Positions 1 through 9,700 of a DNA stretch of 20,609 nt are shown here, one piece after another; position 1 is the stretch's first letter; each line of letters begins with the position of its first letter. The translations under genes and the position numbers were made by a program. The notes under the pieces were generated by a model, which had not been told where the DNA came from, did no database searches, and saw only the letters and a program-made list of their open reading frames with translations. The stretch comes from a virus. Location: positions 1 through 20,609 of the IMG/VR virus record IMGVR_UViG_3300048828_000602; one strand, 5' to 3'.

Positions 1-3000
1 AAACGCAATGTCTCGTTTAATAACAGATGTTGGGTTAGTGCTTGTATTAAATTCATGTGGACTGACTTTACATAATATTTCATTTTCATATACACTATTG
101 ATGCCATCAAATGAAATTTCGTATCCATTACGACCTCCGTATTTTAATAAATTTTCATAATATTCAGATAATTCAGATATTACTGCTATTCCATTCTTAT
201 AAAATATATTACCCACATACACACGTTCACCATCTCTTATTGTTTTAACATCATATGCCAAAATAGACCCTTCTAATATCAAATCAGTTTTTTCTAGATT
301 TCCCCAAATTATATCACCACGTTGTGAGTATATATGAGAACAATCATCAAATGAAACTATTTCTGTATCATCAAATCCTGTGATCTGGTCAATTGGCCAG
401 TCCCCTATAATTGAATTACCCGAATATATTCTTGTTGAACTTATAGAAACGGATATACCAAAACTTGTTTTGGTTTTATTTTGTTGCTTAACACTTTTAA
501 TATTTTTAAGAGTTACTACTTCGTTATTTTCAATAAGTCTCATATAAGAAACAGTACCTTGAATACTATTCCGTTTGAGTGAATATATAAACTCTACCTT
601 TTCAGTAGGATCAAATAAATGAGAGTTAACCTTAACAAAAAAACAAATTTTATTATCATCCAATTTATTCTTATTTTTATAGATACCTCTAGTAAGTTCT
701 CCATTTCGTGTATCAATTTTGTTTTTTTCTTTTTTAAGAAATGAAGCAGCTATCTCAAAATCATTTATACTTTCTAAATTTATATTTATTAAATCATGTA
801 TGTTTATGTAAATTAACATATCTATGTCACCATCTCCTATATATTCATACTCGAACGATGTAAATAAAGATTGATGAACTTCATAAAACTCTTCTACATA
901 AGTTTCTACCCCGAGTTCATAATCTGGTATTTTAATTTCATTTCCTTTATTTTTTAATATTATTTTACTTTCATCCGTACACGGTGCACCAATCAAAAAA
1001 TCGTTTCCTATCATTGATACAGAACAACCAAATCTATTATTATACCTTCGTTCTTCACTTTCTAGTTCATATATTTTTTTAACATATGATACGGTATCAT
1101 TTTCTATTTCATACAGCCACACAGCACCAGATGAATACGATACACCCTTTGTTAATTCTATATCTGTGTCTACATAAACCCTATCGTAATCATCACCCAC
1201 AAGAAGATGTTTACCATTTGTTTCAATAGAAACACCAAAATTGGTGTATTTATTTTCATAATATTTATATGGATATTTTACCTGAGATGCCCTTTCCTCC
1301 ACCTCATTGATGCTAGGATTTATTGAAAATGATATCACAGATGGTACACCTACTAAGTATTTGCCGACATACCTACCGATGTAAATCTTATGTTCACCAG
1401 GAGGTACATCGTTTAACTTAAACTTATTTGAGTCTACTACACTCCCTCCGTGCAGAATCCTACTGTTGAATCTATCAGTTCCTTCTCCAAAAATTTTATC
1501 AAACCTATAAATAAAACCACTATCGGTTGTTTCTGGAATCTGTTTCACATCAACTTCAATGGTAATTGAATCAGACTCCAATTCAAATCTTATATCATTA
1601 AAGTATCGTGAGACTATAGCATTTTCATAATCATAATTATATATAAAATTTTTATTAATAGATTGTGTATGCGTCCATATATCACACCCATCTGCCGATG
1701 TATTTTTTCTAAACACGGCCACTTTTTTGTGATCTGAGCTGGGTGATGACGATGTAAGTATTCCGTCACTTAATTTAATATTTTCACCGAGTCTATTAAA
1801 TTTATTAGTTTTTATTATAGAAACCAACTTCCATGTAATATCACCCTCACCGTATTCGGGAGTTCTTTTACCTTTTTCAAATTCATGATAGTTTGATACA
1901 GGAAAGTTTGTTTCGTACCCAAAGGAAGAAATTTCATCTTCATCAAACAAGTTAATTTGCTCTAATTCACATTCATCACCATCTACACCAAACGGAGAAA
2001 TTCCGTAATTCTCAGGAGAAGCAGTCCTTATTTTCCATCTATATGCAGATTCGTTTAGTTCTTTTAGTTTGTCGCATACAGGTAACCCTCTGTGTGTTTT
2101 TGAAACCTCGTTAAAACAAAAGTCAGAATGAACATCGGATATTCTCCACCAAGGTGTGGTTTTAGTACGAATTGATTTTTCAAATAAATAAATTGCACCT
2201 TGATTTTTATATGCACCTGGAGAACCAATCGCCATATACTTTCCGTGTATTGAAATGGAAGACCCAAACTCAGAACCAGGATCTCCTTCTATTATCTCAG
2301 TCAATCCCCAATTCTCAGAACCACCCTTATCTACATCATATAAAAAAACATGACCCTGTCGTGCATCGTTGCATACACCGTGTATGTGAGACTCAGGTGA
2401 ACCGATTGCACACGTTCCATTTTTTAATTCAACCGATTCACCAAATTTGTCATTTATAGAATAATTTCTACTTGATATAAGATCACCAAGTTCTGTTACA
2501 AGAAAATTATTTGAATTTAGTTTAGATTCGTTGATAATACCACTTTGTGTAAACGGACACATAAACTCACGAACACTTCTAAATTCTTTAATATTTGCAT
2601 CGTATCTGAATAAAGAAGCAGAACCCGTCAGCAAATCACTCGGTGAATCTTGATTCATTGGAACTCCGGTTAATATATAATCACCATCCGATGCAAGTTT
2701 TTTTCCAACCAACATATCTGATGTGTTCGTTTTATTGTCATAACTTTCCTTATTTAAAAGTCTAGACTTTGATCTCTTAATATCTTTTATCTCGTTGAAT
2801 GAATTATCACTTATCGTGAGATTTGTTGCACCATCGTCTACAATCTCAATAACACCATGTGGAGATGAATAGTCTAATATTCTGAAAGAATTTGGTTTTA
2901 TTTGCTCTCCAAAATTTTTATTAGAAATTTCAATAACAAGTATTTCATCATTTACAACTCTTCTTTCGTAACCCGTTTCTCTATCTCCAAACGGGTTAGA

Positions 3001-3429
3001 ATCACTAGTTTCTGTTTTATACTGACCCGTCTCAGAACCAAATACCATTAGTGGGTTTTTAATATACGATTCGTTCGAATATATTCCATATTCATTGTAA
3101 AATAGATGCTTTACAGAGTTGTATACATTTCTATAGTAGGACCCGTCATAGTTAATTTTCTCGTATTCTTTATCGTAACTGGGGTGATCAACTGGATAAA
3201 ATGTGCCGGTTGTTTTCTTTCCGTACTTTATTTTTATATCAGTATTATTAGTAAACTGCTCGGTGGCCAACCCCAAGTTACTATCGAGTTGTAAATTTAC
3301 AGGTAAACCGTTATTCAGGGTTTGTTCAAGTACGATACCAGTATGTGAGTCTATTGTAGAGTGAGTCCAACTCTTACTTGATTTGAACTTTCTTACCGTT
3401 TTATCAGAAACCTTTAAACTCTTAATCAT
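1..3429 (-). CDS. Long FG-GAP (integrin-type beta-propeller-like) phage tail protein, C-terminus beyond the left edge
   Basis: The frame is open from ATG at 3429 to base 1 (1143 codons, no stop found reading every codon); an in-frame stop at 3457-3459 lies just upstream, so 3429 is the start. Seven FG-GAP-like motifs are visible near residues 240, 329, 383, 542, 729, 797 and 985, for example FGESVELKNGTCAIGSP, FGSSISIHGKYMAIGSPGA and FGCSVSMIGNDFLIGAP, several followed by a GxVxLYD/GAIYLFE strand. FG-GAP repeats form seven-bladed propellers in integrin alpha chains. Long inserts separate blades 3-4, 4-5 and 6-7. Residues about 165-215 (VIEISNKNFGEQIKPNSFRI, then a DDGxxNL turn) look like an N-terminal module I associate with phage tail proteins. 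No signal peptide or membrane segment is evident. Position after baseplate and virion genes suggests a tail fibre or adhesin. The propeller is firm as motif recognition; receptor binding is inference. No Shine-Dalgarno is visible. Confidence 0.85.
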   Translation of the reverse strand, partial: MIKSLKVSDKTVRKFKSSKSWTHSTIDSHTGIVLEQTLNNGLPVNLQLDSNLGLATEQFTNNTDIKIKYGKKTTGTFYPVDHPSYDKEYEKINYDGSYYRNVYNSVKHLFYNEYGIYSNESYIKNPLMVFGSETGQYKTETSDSNPFGDRETGYERRVVNDEILVIEISNKNFGEQIKPNSFRILDYSSPHGVIEIVDDGATNLTISDNSFNEIKDIKRSKSRLLNKESYDNKTNTSDMLVGKKLASDGDYILTGVPMNQDSPSDLLTGSASLFRYDANIKEFRSVREFMCPFTQSGIINESKLNSNNFLVTELGDLISSRNYSINDKFGESVELKNGTCAIGSPESHIHGVCNDARQGHVFLYDVDKGGSENWGLTEIIEGDPGSEFGSSISIHGKYMAIGSPGAYKNQGAIYLFEKSIRTKTTPWWRISDVHSDFCFNEVSKTHRGLPVCDKLKELNESAYRWKIRTASPENYGISPFGVDGDECELEQINLFDEDEISSFGYETNFPVSNYHEFEKGKRTPEYGEGDITWKLVSIIKTNKFNRLGENIKLSDGILTSSSPSSDHKKVAVFRKNTSADGCDIWTHTQSINKNFIYNYDYENAIVSRYFNDIRFELESDSITIEVDVKQIPETTDSGFIYRFDKIFGEGTDRFNSRILHGGSVVDSNKFKLNDVPPGEHKIYIGRYVGKYLVGVPSVISFSINPSINEVEERASQVKYPYKYYENKYTNFGVSIETNGKHLLVGDDYDRVYVDTDIELTKGVSYSSGAVWLYEIENDTVSYVKKIYELESEERRYNNRFGCSVSMIGNDFLIGAPCTDESKIILKNKGNEIKIPDYELGVETYVEEFYEVHQSLFTSFEYEYIGDGDIDMLIYINIHDLININLESINDFEIAASFLKKEKNKIDTRNGELTRGIYKNKNKLDDNKICFFVKVNSHLFDPTEKVEFIYSLKRNSIQGTVSYMRLIENNEVVTLKNIKSVKQQNKTKTSFGISVSISSTRIYSGNSIIGDWPIDQITGFDDTEIVSFDDCSHIYSQRGDIIWGNLEKTDLILEGSILAYDVKTIRDGERVYVGNIFYKNGIAVISELSEYYENLLKYGGRNGYEISFDGINSVYENEILCKVSPHEFNTSTNPTSVIKRDIAF

Positions 3430-3461
3430 AAATATAAATATATTTTTGACTAAATATTAAA

Positions 3462-4961
3462 TTAGAAATCTAGTTTTACTTTAATTAAGGTTTCCGTATC
3501 AAAACTTTTAAGAACAGGAACACTCAACTTTGCAACTGCAACAAGTTCATTGTTATCGTTGTATAAACCAATCGTAGTAACATATGTTTTTGGATCATTT
3601 GCAAATGAGTCAAATCTCAATTTTCCAGTGAAATACTCAAGTGGCATACCTTCTGATTGTGATAATTGTCTAGCTTCTTTATGTTGATATATAAAAGTGG
3701 GGTTGTTAGAGTAGTTAAAGTCTGTATTTCTAACCCTAATAAAATAATGTTTAGATGGAATTAACTCACTACTTCTGCTTTTAACATCTCCACCTAATTT
3801 TAGCATATAAAACATTTTTAAGAAATTTTGATGATTTCGTTCTATGCCAAACTTTACATCATCAGATTGTTCGGAGGTTGTTGAGTTTTGATCAACCGAC
3901 CCATACCACGACAAAACTCTACCACAATTTCCATCTCTCGTCGGAAATATATCAGTTTTTGTTGTAGTATACCACTCATCATACCATGTCTCGATTCGGG
4001 TTCCAAACTCACATGATAAGGCATATGGATTAAGTATAATAATACCTAAGTCAGGATAAATTAAACCAAACCCTTCACCTGCACCGGTACCCGTACCAGT
4101 TGCATAGTTATCACTTTCAATCGGAGTTCCGTCAGCAAGAGTTCCTTTTATTATATTAAAAGACTTTTCTACTTTTGGTCGACCTGTTACAGAAGACACC
4201 GCACCACCAAATCTAGAATCATCTCTAAATGTTTGAGTGAATGTTTTTTCTATCTTATCTTCTTGTCCGTTTTCCGTATAACTAAAATGTGCATTTAGAC
4301 TAAGTGTAAATTCAAGATTACCCTCATCAAGTTTTTCTTTTAAAGTAGTCGATGCCATGTTTATCACAAAAATAGAATCTCTATCTATACCAGATAAACT
4401 GGCATTGTCAGAGGTGAATGTAAAACTATCATCACCGGGTCCTAGTAATAAATTTTTATACTGAGAATAAATCGCCTTAGTTACCGATGAGGTTTTTGTT
4501 CCGACACGACTTCCATATCCAAATTTATTTCCATATGTAGTTGTAAATTGAACTTCCGCATTTTCGTTTTCTATTTCTCCGATCACAGGTTCTTCATTAT
4601 AAACATTTGCATAATAGTCACCAAACTGAACATTTGACCAATGAGCATCATGATAATTATTAGTAACATCTACATTTGGTAAGTACCCATCAATGAGAAA
4701 TTTTGAATTAAAGTTTGTATAATCTGTAGCAGAAACTAAATCACCCGATGATGACAGTTCGTCTGCATTTAAACTGAGCAGGTCCGAATCATCATCGGTT
4801 TGACCGGATCCAGATTGAACGTATTTGGTAAGTTCGGATGTAAGTTCACGTTCATCTATGTGCATATTCAAGAGTTGGAAACCACTCGTAAAACTACCCG
4901 ATGATATTTTTTGGGATCGGCCAAAAACTTTATCTGATTCTTCTATTTGTTTGTAGATCAT
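3462..4961 (-). CDS. Virion structural protein, conserved in T4-like marine phages (499 aa)
   Basis: This matches, from memory, a family annotated as virion structural protein in T4-like cyanophages and related marine myoviruses. Recognisable blocks are AEVQFTTTYGNKFGYGS near residue 135, AIYSQYKNLLLGPGDDSFTF just after it, YPDLGIIILNP in the middle, HYFIRVRNTDFNYSNNPTF near residues 402-425, and a C-terminal block YVTTIGLYNDNNELVAVAKL followed by SFDTETLIKVKLDF. No enzymatic motif, signal peptide or membrane segment is seen; it appears to be beta-rich and soluble. Its ATG overlaps the TGA stop of the preceding 219-residue gene by four bases (ATGA), so the two are probably translationally coupled and their products may act in the same sub-assembly. 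The precise location in the virion (baseplate periphery or tail) is unknown to me. Only 32 bases separate it from the next gene. Confidence 0.85.
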   Translation of the reverse strand: MIYKQIEESDKVFGRSQKISSGSFTSGFQLLNMHIDERELTSELTKYVQSGSGQTDDDSDLLSLNADELSSSGDLVSATDYTNFNSKFLIDGYLPNVDVTNNYHDAHWSNVQFGDYYANVYNEEPVIGEIENENAEVQFTTTYGNKFGYGSRVGTKTSSVTKAIYSQYKNLLLGPGDDSFTFTSDNASLSGIDRDSIFVINMASTTLKEKLDEGNLEFTLSLNAHFSYTENGQEDKIEKTFTQTFRDDSRFGGAVSSVTGRPKVEKSFNIIKGTLADGTPIESDNYATGTGTGAGEGFGLIYPDLGIIILNPYALSCEFGTRIETWYDEWYTTTKTDIFPTRDGNCGRVLSWYGSVDQNSTTSEQSDDVKFGIERNHQNFLKMFYMLKLGGDVKSRSSELIPSKHYFIRVRNTDFNYSNNPTFIYQHKEARQLSQSEGMPLEYFTGKLRFDSFANDPKTYVTTIGLYNDNNELVAVAKLSVPVLKSFDTETLIKVKLDF

Positions 4962-5617
4962 AGTGTTTCTGAGAGTCCACTCTCTGCGATTGAATCGGTG
5001 AATACACGAACAGGTATTGTCACTGAACCACCGCTTTCGTTTCCGATGATTGTAAGTGTTGCAGTTCTATCCTTGTCGATTGATGCGTTAGGACGAAATG
5101 TAAATGTTAACCCCACTACAGTTTGTGCCTGTTCACTTGAGGTGTCACCGAGGAACAACGCAGATGAAGAAGCTGCAGTACCATCTACACCCGAACCAGT
5201 TATTGTCCCAACTCGTCTGTCTGATAACACCGCTGTATAACCAAGTGTAGTGTTGTATACAGGATCAGTAGTTGGAGATATACTAACTACACCATTATAG
5301 TTTTTATCAAGAGTTATACTTTCTTGACCAAGTTTAATTAAAGGAATATATTGTGTTCCAGGAGATAGTGTCACTAGTTTATATTTTAAGGCCTGTGTTT
5401 CGTCTGTCAGTGGTTCAAATACAGGCACACTTCTTATAGCTGCATCATAGTATTGTGTTCCACCCGGATGATCTGGATCATACAGTGTGTAATCAATTTC
5501 ATCGTCTGCGAGTGCAAAACTTGTGATGTTTAGTCCTGATTCGGATGCAAGAAGTTCTCTTCCTCGTTTTGTTAAAGTAGCTTCAACAGTTATTGTTTCG
5601 TTATTTAAGTAACCCAT
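4958..5617 (-). CDS. Virion structural protein, MGYLxNxTIxVxAxLTKRGRELLA family (219 aa)
   Basis: The N-terminus (MGYLNNETITVEATLTKRGR, then ELLA), the ITSFALADDEIDYTLYDPDH block near residues 31-50 followed by PGGTQYYDAAI, and a later YKLVTLSPGT block identify a family I recall from T4-like marine phages, usually annotated only as virion structural protein. The C-terminal half (from about residue 115) is Gly/Ser/Thr-rich with alternating hydrophobics and ends in SGGSVTIPVRVF, suggesting an Ig-like beta sandwich. No catalytic motif is visible. The start is secure because the family begins with this MGYL. It is the first gene after the longer spacer carrying a late-promoter-like box, and its stop overlaps the start of the 499-residue gene. 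Base composition is clearly less AT-rich than the flanking genes (28 of 60 G+C at 4981-5040), which may reflect high expression. Exact role is unknown. Confidence 0.85.
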   Translation of the reverse strand: MGYLNNETITVEATLTKRGRELLASESGLNITSFALADDEIDYTLYDPDHPGGTQYYDAAIRSVPVFEPLTDETQALKYKLVTLSPGTQYIPLIKLGQESITLDKNYNGVVSISPTTDPVYNTTLGYTAVLSDRRVGTITGSGVDGTAASSSALFLGDTSSEQAQTVVGLTFTFRPNASIDKDRTATLTIIGNESGGSVTIPVRVFTDSIAESGLSETL

Positions 5618-5655
5618 GTCAAATATATATATTTAGTTCTTTGTATTTTAATAAA

Positions 5656-5663
5656 TATTTATA
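5656..5663 (-). promoter_or_regulatory. Candidate T4-type late promoter box TATAAATA
   Basis: The minus strand reads TATAAATA exactly, the consensus -10 element of T4 late promoters, and it lies in one of only two intergenic spacers, 38 bases upstream of the ATG at 5617 and pointing at that gene. With T4 geometry, transcription would start near 5650-5651, giving a leader of about 33 bases. The region is very AT-rich, and the same octamer also occurs inside a gene (for example 1262-1269), so chance occurrence is possible. The spacer also contains the palindrome TAAATATTTA at 5652-5661, without a G+C stem, so it is not a terminator. Confidence 0.45.
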
Positions 5664-5683
5664 TATTACTTTTTTAAACCAAT

Positions 5684-6730
5684 TTAAGTTTTTTCTCTAA
5701 GTTCACCCGTAAATGTCATAAATTTGTTGTCAGCAAAGACTCTAACTCCAGAATTTGAACCACCTTCTAGTGTATATTTTTGGAGATTGAGTTGTTCCTG
5801 ATTCTGTGATCTTATCACAGAATGCAGTTGTTCTCCGTTGTCAATTCTTGATTGTGTATTTGATTGATATTCCACATTTGCTGAAATATATTCTTCTGTT
5901 TCCATGTAATAAAAAGGTAACCCACCATATAATAAATTTTTTCTAACAGGTGTAGCAACCTGCTTTGGTAAAAACGGGGTGGTGCGACTTGTATTATATA
6001 AATAAGATAAGTCAACTTTGGCAGATTGGTTAATTTCTACATTTCCATAGTCTAAGTTTTCTGAAAATACATAGACCGAATCAACAAACCCACTAAATCT
6101 TCCTATTTCTAAATTTTTTAAAGAGATTTTATCACGGACATATCCCTCATTAAATGATGCGGTATACACATTGTCCACAAACAACCTTGACAATCCAGAT
6201 GGATACAACATAAGAACCAACCAGACCCATGTGTTTTTAGGTATCTGATGTTCAAATGATACAAATTGATACTTCCATTTCGTATTATCCGTTTCTTCTG
6301 TTGATACAGACTCTTGTGTGTTATTCCACGTATACCCTAACATACCAGTTGACTCGTCATCCCCCTCAGAATCGTTTACATTTACCATGAAAGCAAATCG
6401 GTTGGATTCATCTTCTGTGGGTGCATTACTTTTAGTTTGTATTAAGCTTTCAGATAGACTACTTTCTCCTCTGAAATTTACCCACATCGCAACTGTTAGT
6501 GAGTTTGTTAAAATCTCACCACCACCGATCACATCTATGTAATCTTTTGGTTTATATACCTCACCCTCTTCGAGTTCGATGTTGGTTATGTCATTTCCGA
6601 GGTGAGCAAACCGTGAAGACTCCAATCCATCGTTTCCTGTTACTAACCTTCCGTGTAAATGACCCTTTCGTCCATTACCAGATAAGTCGTTCACATTATA
6701 GTGCGAGTGTTGTGCGTGGTCAGAATTCAT
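5684..6730 (-). CDS. LamG/concanavalin A-like lectin-fold phage structural protein (348 aa)
   Basis: Residues about 10-225 look like a concanavalin A/LamG-type jelly roll: an N-terminal YNVNDLSGNGRKGHLHGRLV segment typical of the first strands (xNDxSGNGxxG), then SLTVAMWVNFRG near residue 80, WVWLVLMLY and LSRLFVDNVYTASF in the middle, and LEIGRFSGFVDSVYVFSENL around 205-220, the usual closing strand. Such domains bind carbohydrates or serve as trimer-surface modules in fibres; which applies here is not visible. The C-terminal 120 residues lack a recognised domain. I chose ATG 6730, five bases after the stop of the giant gene, because the fold begins there. An in-frame ATG at 6796 would add 22 residues that overlap the giant gene by 61 bases and do not look domain-like. 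No Shine-Dalgarno is present. It probably belongs with the giant protein, which also carries a LamG-like domain. Confidence 0.75.
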   Translation of the reverse strand: MNSDHAQHSHYNVNDLSGNGRKGHLHGRLVTGNDGLESSRFAHLGNDITNIELEEGEVYKPKDYIDVIGGGEILTNSLTVAMWVNFRGESSLSESLIQTKSNAPTEDESNRFAFMVNVNDSEGDDESTGMLGYTWNNTQESVSTEETDNTKWKYQFVSFEHQIPKNTWVWLVLMLYPSGLSRLFVDNVYTASFNEGYVRDKISLKNLEIGRFSGFVDSVYVFSENLDYGNVEINQSAKVDLSYLYNTSRTTPFLPKQVATPVRKNLLYGGLPFYYMETEEYISANVEYQSNTQSRIDNGEQLHSVIRSQNQEQLNLQKYTLEGGSNSGVRVFADNKFMTFTGELREKT

Positions 6731-6735
6731 GATTA

Positions 6736-9700
6736 TTAGTAATTGGTTTTTATTATTGATGCATACCCAAGTTCTGTTACTGAACTTGGTGGGCATATAA
6801 ACTCAGGTTTAAATGAGAATACATTTGTTTCACACGTAATTTTCCATGACTCATCTTCAGAAGTTGGAGTTTTGTCAATACTGAGAACACGATATGGATA
6901 ATTAAGGGCATTTTCATATGAAGTACACACCGATTTATTTATATCAGTTCCGTGTATAAAAACAGTATCACCGATTTCAATTGTATCACTCACAGAAGAC
7001 GATCCTTGTTCAGGAACGATTCTTATTGTAATTTTATATGGGTGTGAGTCACTAGACTCCAATCCGTTAACACCCGACTTACTCTGTAGTTTATATGTTC
7101 GTAAAATATCTGGAGTATTTGGTCGTGTGTGTATTGAAATCTGACTAAATCCATCAATTGAACTGGTAAACGGTAACCAGGAAGTTACTTGGTTAGGAAA
7201 CTCAACTGATCGCTCCTCTCCAAAGAAAGGTGTAATTTCGTTCAACTCAAGTCCTTTTATTGCTTTCATGTAAAACAACCACCAACCATCTGATCTTTGA
7301 TAAATCCAATAACTAGAATTATCAGGTGTATCTTTTCTGTAGTAGGCATTCCCTAAAAATATACCAGCATAGCTATACACACCCGATAATTTAACATCAT
7401 TAAACTTAGATGCGTCTTGATCAGATTTATCCACGCTATCTAAAAAGTCTTGTCCTGTTTTGGTATACACACCACCATCTACAAACAATGTTGTATGCGT
7501 GGTTATTGGACCATCAAGAAATCCAAAAAGTTCAGGTGTAATAGTTGTAGGGGTAGCAGATTTTGTATTGCTTTTTGATTTTGTTGGTGTTTTTGTTTCT
7601 GATATTGATAATGAGGCAGATTTGGTGGGAGTGCCCGTATCTGTGTATGATTGTGTTTTTGTTAGTGATTCGGATTTACTTTCACTATGAGACTTGGTGC
7701 TACTAAAACTCTTTGTTTGACTAGCACTCTCAGATGGTGTTGGGGTTTTAGTCGCAGTCTTGGTTGGTGTCGGTGTATAAGTTGCGGTTTTTGTCTTTGT
7801 ATTCGTCTGCGTTGTTGTCTTTGTATTTGTGTTTGATCTTGATGGGGATGGGGATGGGGATGGTGTTGGAGTGTCTGGATACGAAATAGTCCTGGAGTTA
7901 TTAAAAGAATAATGCAGTTCCAGTTTGTCACGTACGGTCTGATTTATATCTTCCCAACTGGAAATCGGAGTGGGTTCTTCATACGCACCAACCTGTGAGA
8001 CAACTCTTTCGTCGTCAATGAACCAAAACGAATCAGAAGACCCACTTTCATATTCAGGTCTGCTAAACACGACACGTGTTCGTATGATGGGTGATGTTCT
8101 GTTTACATCTCCTGAACTAGAGTCAACCGTTGTGTTTAGTGTGTTTATAGAGTTTCGCCTAAACAGACGATTTTTACTACTTCTGTGTACCTTTGATTTT
8201 TTACTTGATATAACACCACCTTCGGTTTTTGTTTTATTCACATCACACAACCGATAGTCCGTTTCTACTATATATTTATTAATCTTATTTATAGGAATTA
8301 TTTTGTCTATTTCTTTAACATCTTCTGTATCTACAAACGCGTGAACCAAATCAAGTGATTCGTTTATAGTAAATTCATTTTCGTGAACCTCAGTTCGTTC
8401 TCTAAATAGATTCAAGTTTAAATTAATACTTAGAATTATTTTATTTATTTCCGGTATTCGGTTTGACATCGGTTTGTTTATTCGGTGTCTCTCTACACCA
8501 CGAGTGCTAGTATCACTTTCTAAATTATCATATCTAATTAATTCGCAGTTCTTTGTAAGATGTATATTATCGTATATTCTTGAAAACGAATCGTTATATT
8601 TTCTGTCTACGTTTATTTCGGTTGAGAAGTCTAAGTAATCTATTTTAATTTTTAGTTTAGTGTCGTCATTAACTTTACCCGATGATAAAACAGAGAATGT
8701 CGGGTTTTCTCTAACATCTCGTTCAAAGCAAACTGGACTATAACGTGTATCAATTGGAATGTGTGTCTCAATTTTATTACTAGATGATGATGTAAGTTTA
8801 TGTACTTCAAAAGCACCACTATCAGATTTTGTACCACCATTTGTTCCTACTTTATATGAAAATGTATCAGGATTAGATTTGTTTATCTGTGCTTTTATAA
8901 CCGAAGAGTCTATATTGAAATTTATATATGAATTTGCTACAAGGCAGTTGTTTAAATCAAAATCTATAACACCATCTTTTTCAAAGTAATAAATCCCATA
9001 CACATCATCTAAATTTCGGTTCAGACTGTCAATTCTATTATACTCTGTGAATATTATTTTTTTATCAGTAATGGTATCATTGACACACCAACCACTACCA
9101 GTTGCAGTTTGATAAAAGTATATGAAATAGTTTTCATTGCTTGTCCACACACTTCTTTGATTTACAATTATATGGGACTTTCTAAATTGTAGTTTATCAA
9201 AGTTATCGTTATTCGATTCAGACAATAAAAATATTTCATCATGTTCATTTTTATCAAAACTTAAATTTAATATATCACCTACATCTGACAAATAATTTCC
9301 GTATTTAGGGTATTCATATTTTAAATCAAAATTTTTAATCAATTTGTTTTTTGAATTTATTAGTCGTATGTTGTCGTTGTATATAACAACATTATATCGT
9401 ATAAACCAACCATCATCTGTGTGTGTAAATATAATATTTTCTTCATTTTTATTATAATACACTGGATGCTCTAATGTACCGAACTCATTTGATATTGTAT
9501 ACATTCCGTAGAAGTCGAACAGGTCACCACGACAATCAAGTTTATTACACTTAATTTCAATATTTAGATATCCAACTAGATCTTGTAATATTTGTCTGCG
9601 TCCATTATATATCGAAGCTGCGTCTTCTGGATATATTTCAATTCCGTATGATGAACTTGAATTATCGTCACACACCGAACAAGCACTTTCATTTCTGCGA

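Noticed and set aside
1262-1269. Second TATAAATA on the minus strand
   Set aside because: It lies inside the FG-GAP gene, coding for Tyr-Lys-Tyr, with no gene start nearby; expected by chance in AT-rich DNA.
3433-3440. TATAAATA late-promoter-like octamer on the plus strand in the 32-base spacer
   Set aside because: It points to the right, away from the gene that starts at 3429, and no plus-strand gene follows; the DNA is nearly all A/T, so chance is likely.
5618-5683. Rho-independent terminator in the spacer after the LamG gene
   Set aside because: The only palindrome (TAAATATTTA) has no G+C in its stem and no loop; stability would be negligible.
6731-6796. Extended start of the LamG protein at ATG 6796
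   Set aside because: It would overlap the giant gene by 61 bases and add 22 residues with no domain character, while ATG 6730 follows the stop by five bases and sits at the start of the fold.
7534-7872. CRISPR-like or tandem repeat array at the low-complexity tract
   Set aside because: The periodicity comes from alternating Ser/Thr codons without constant repeats and spacers; the frame is maintained throughout.
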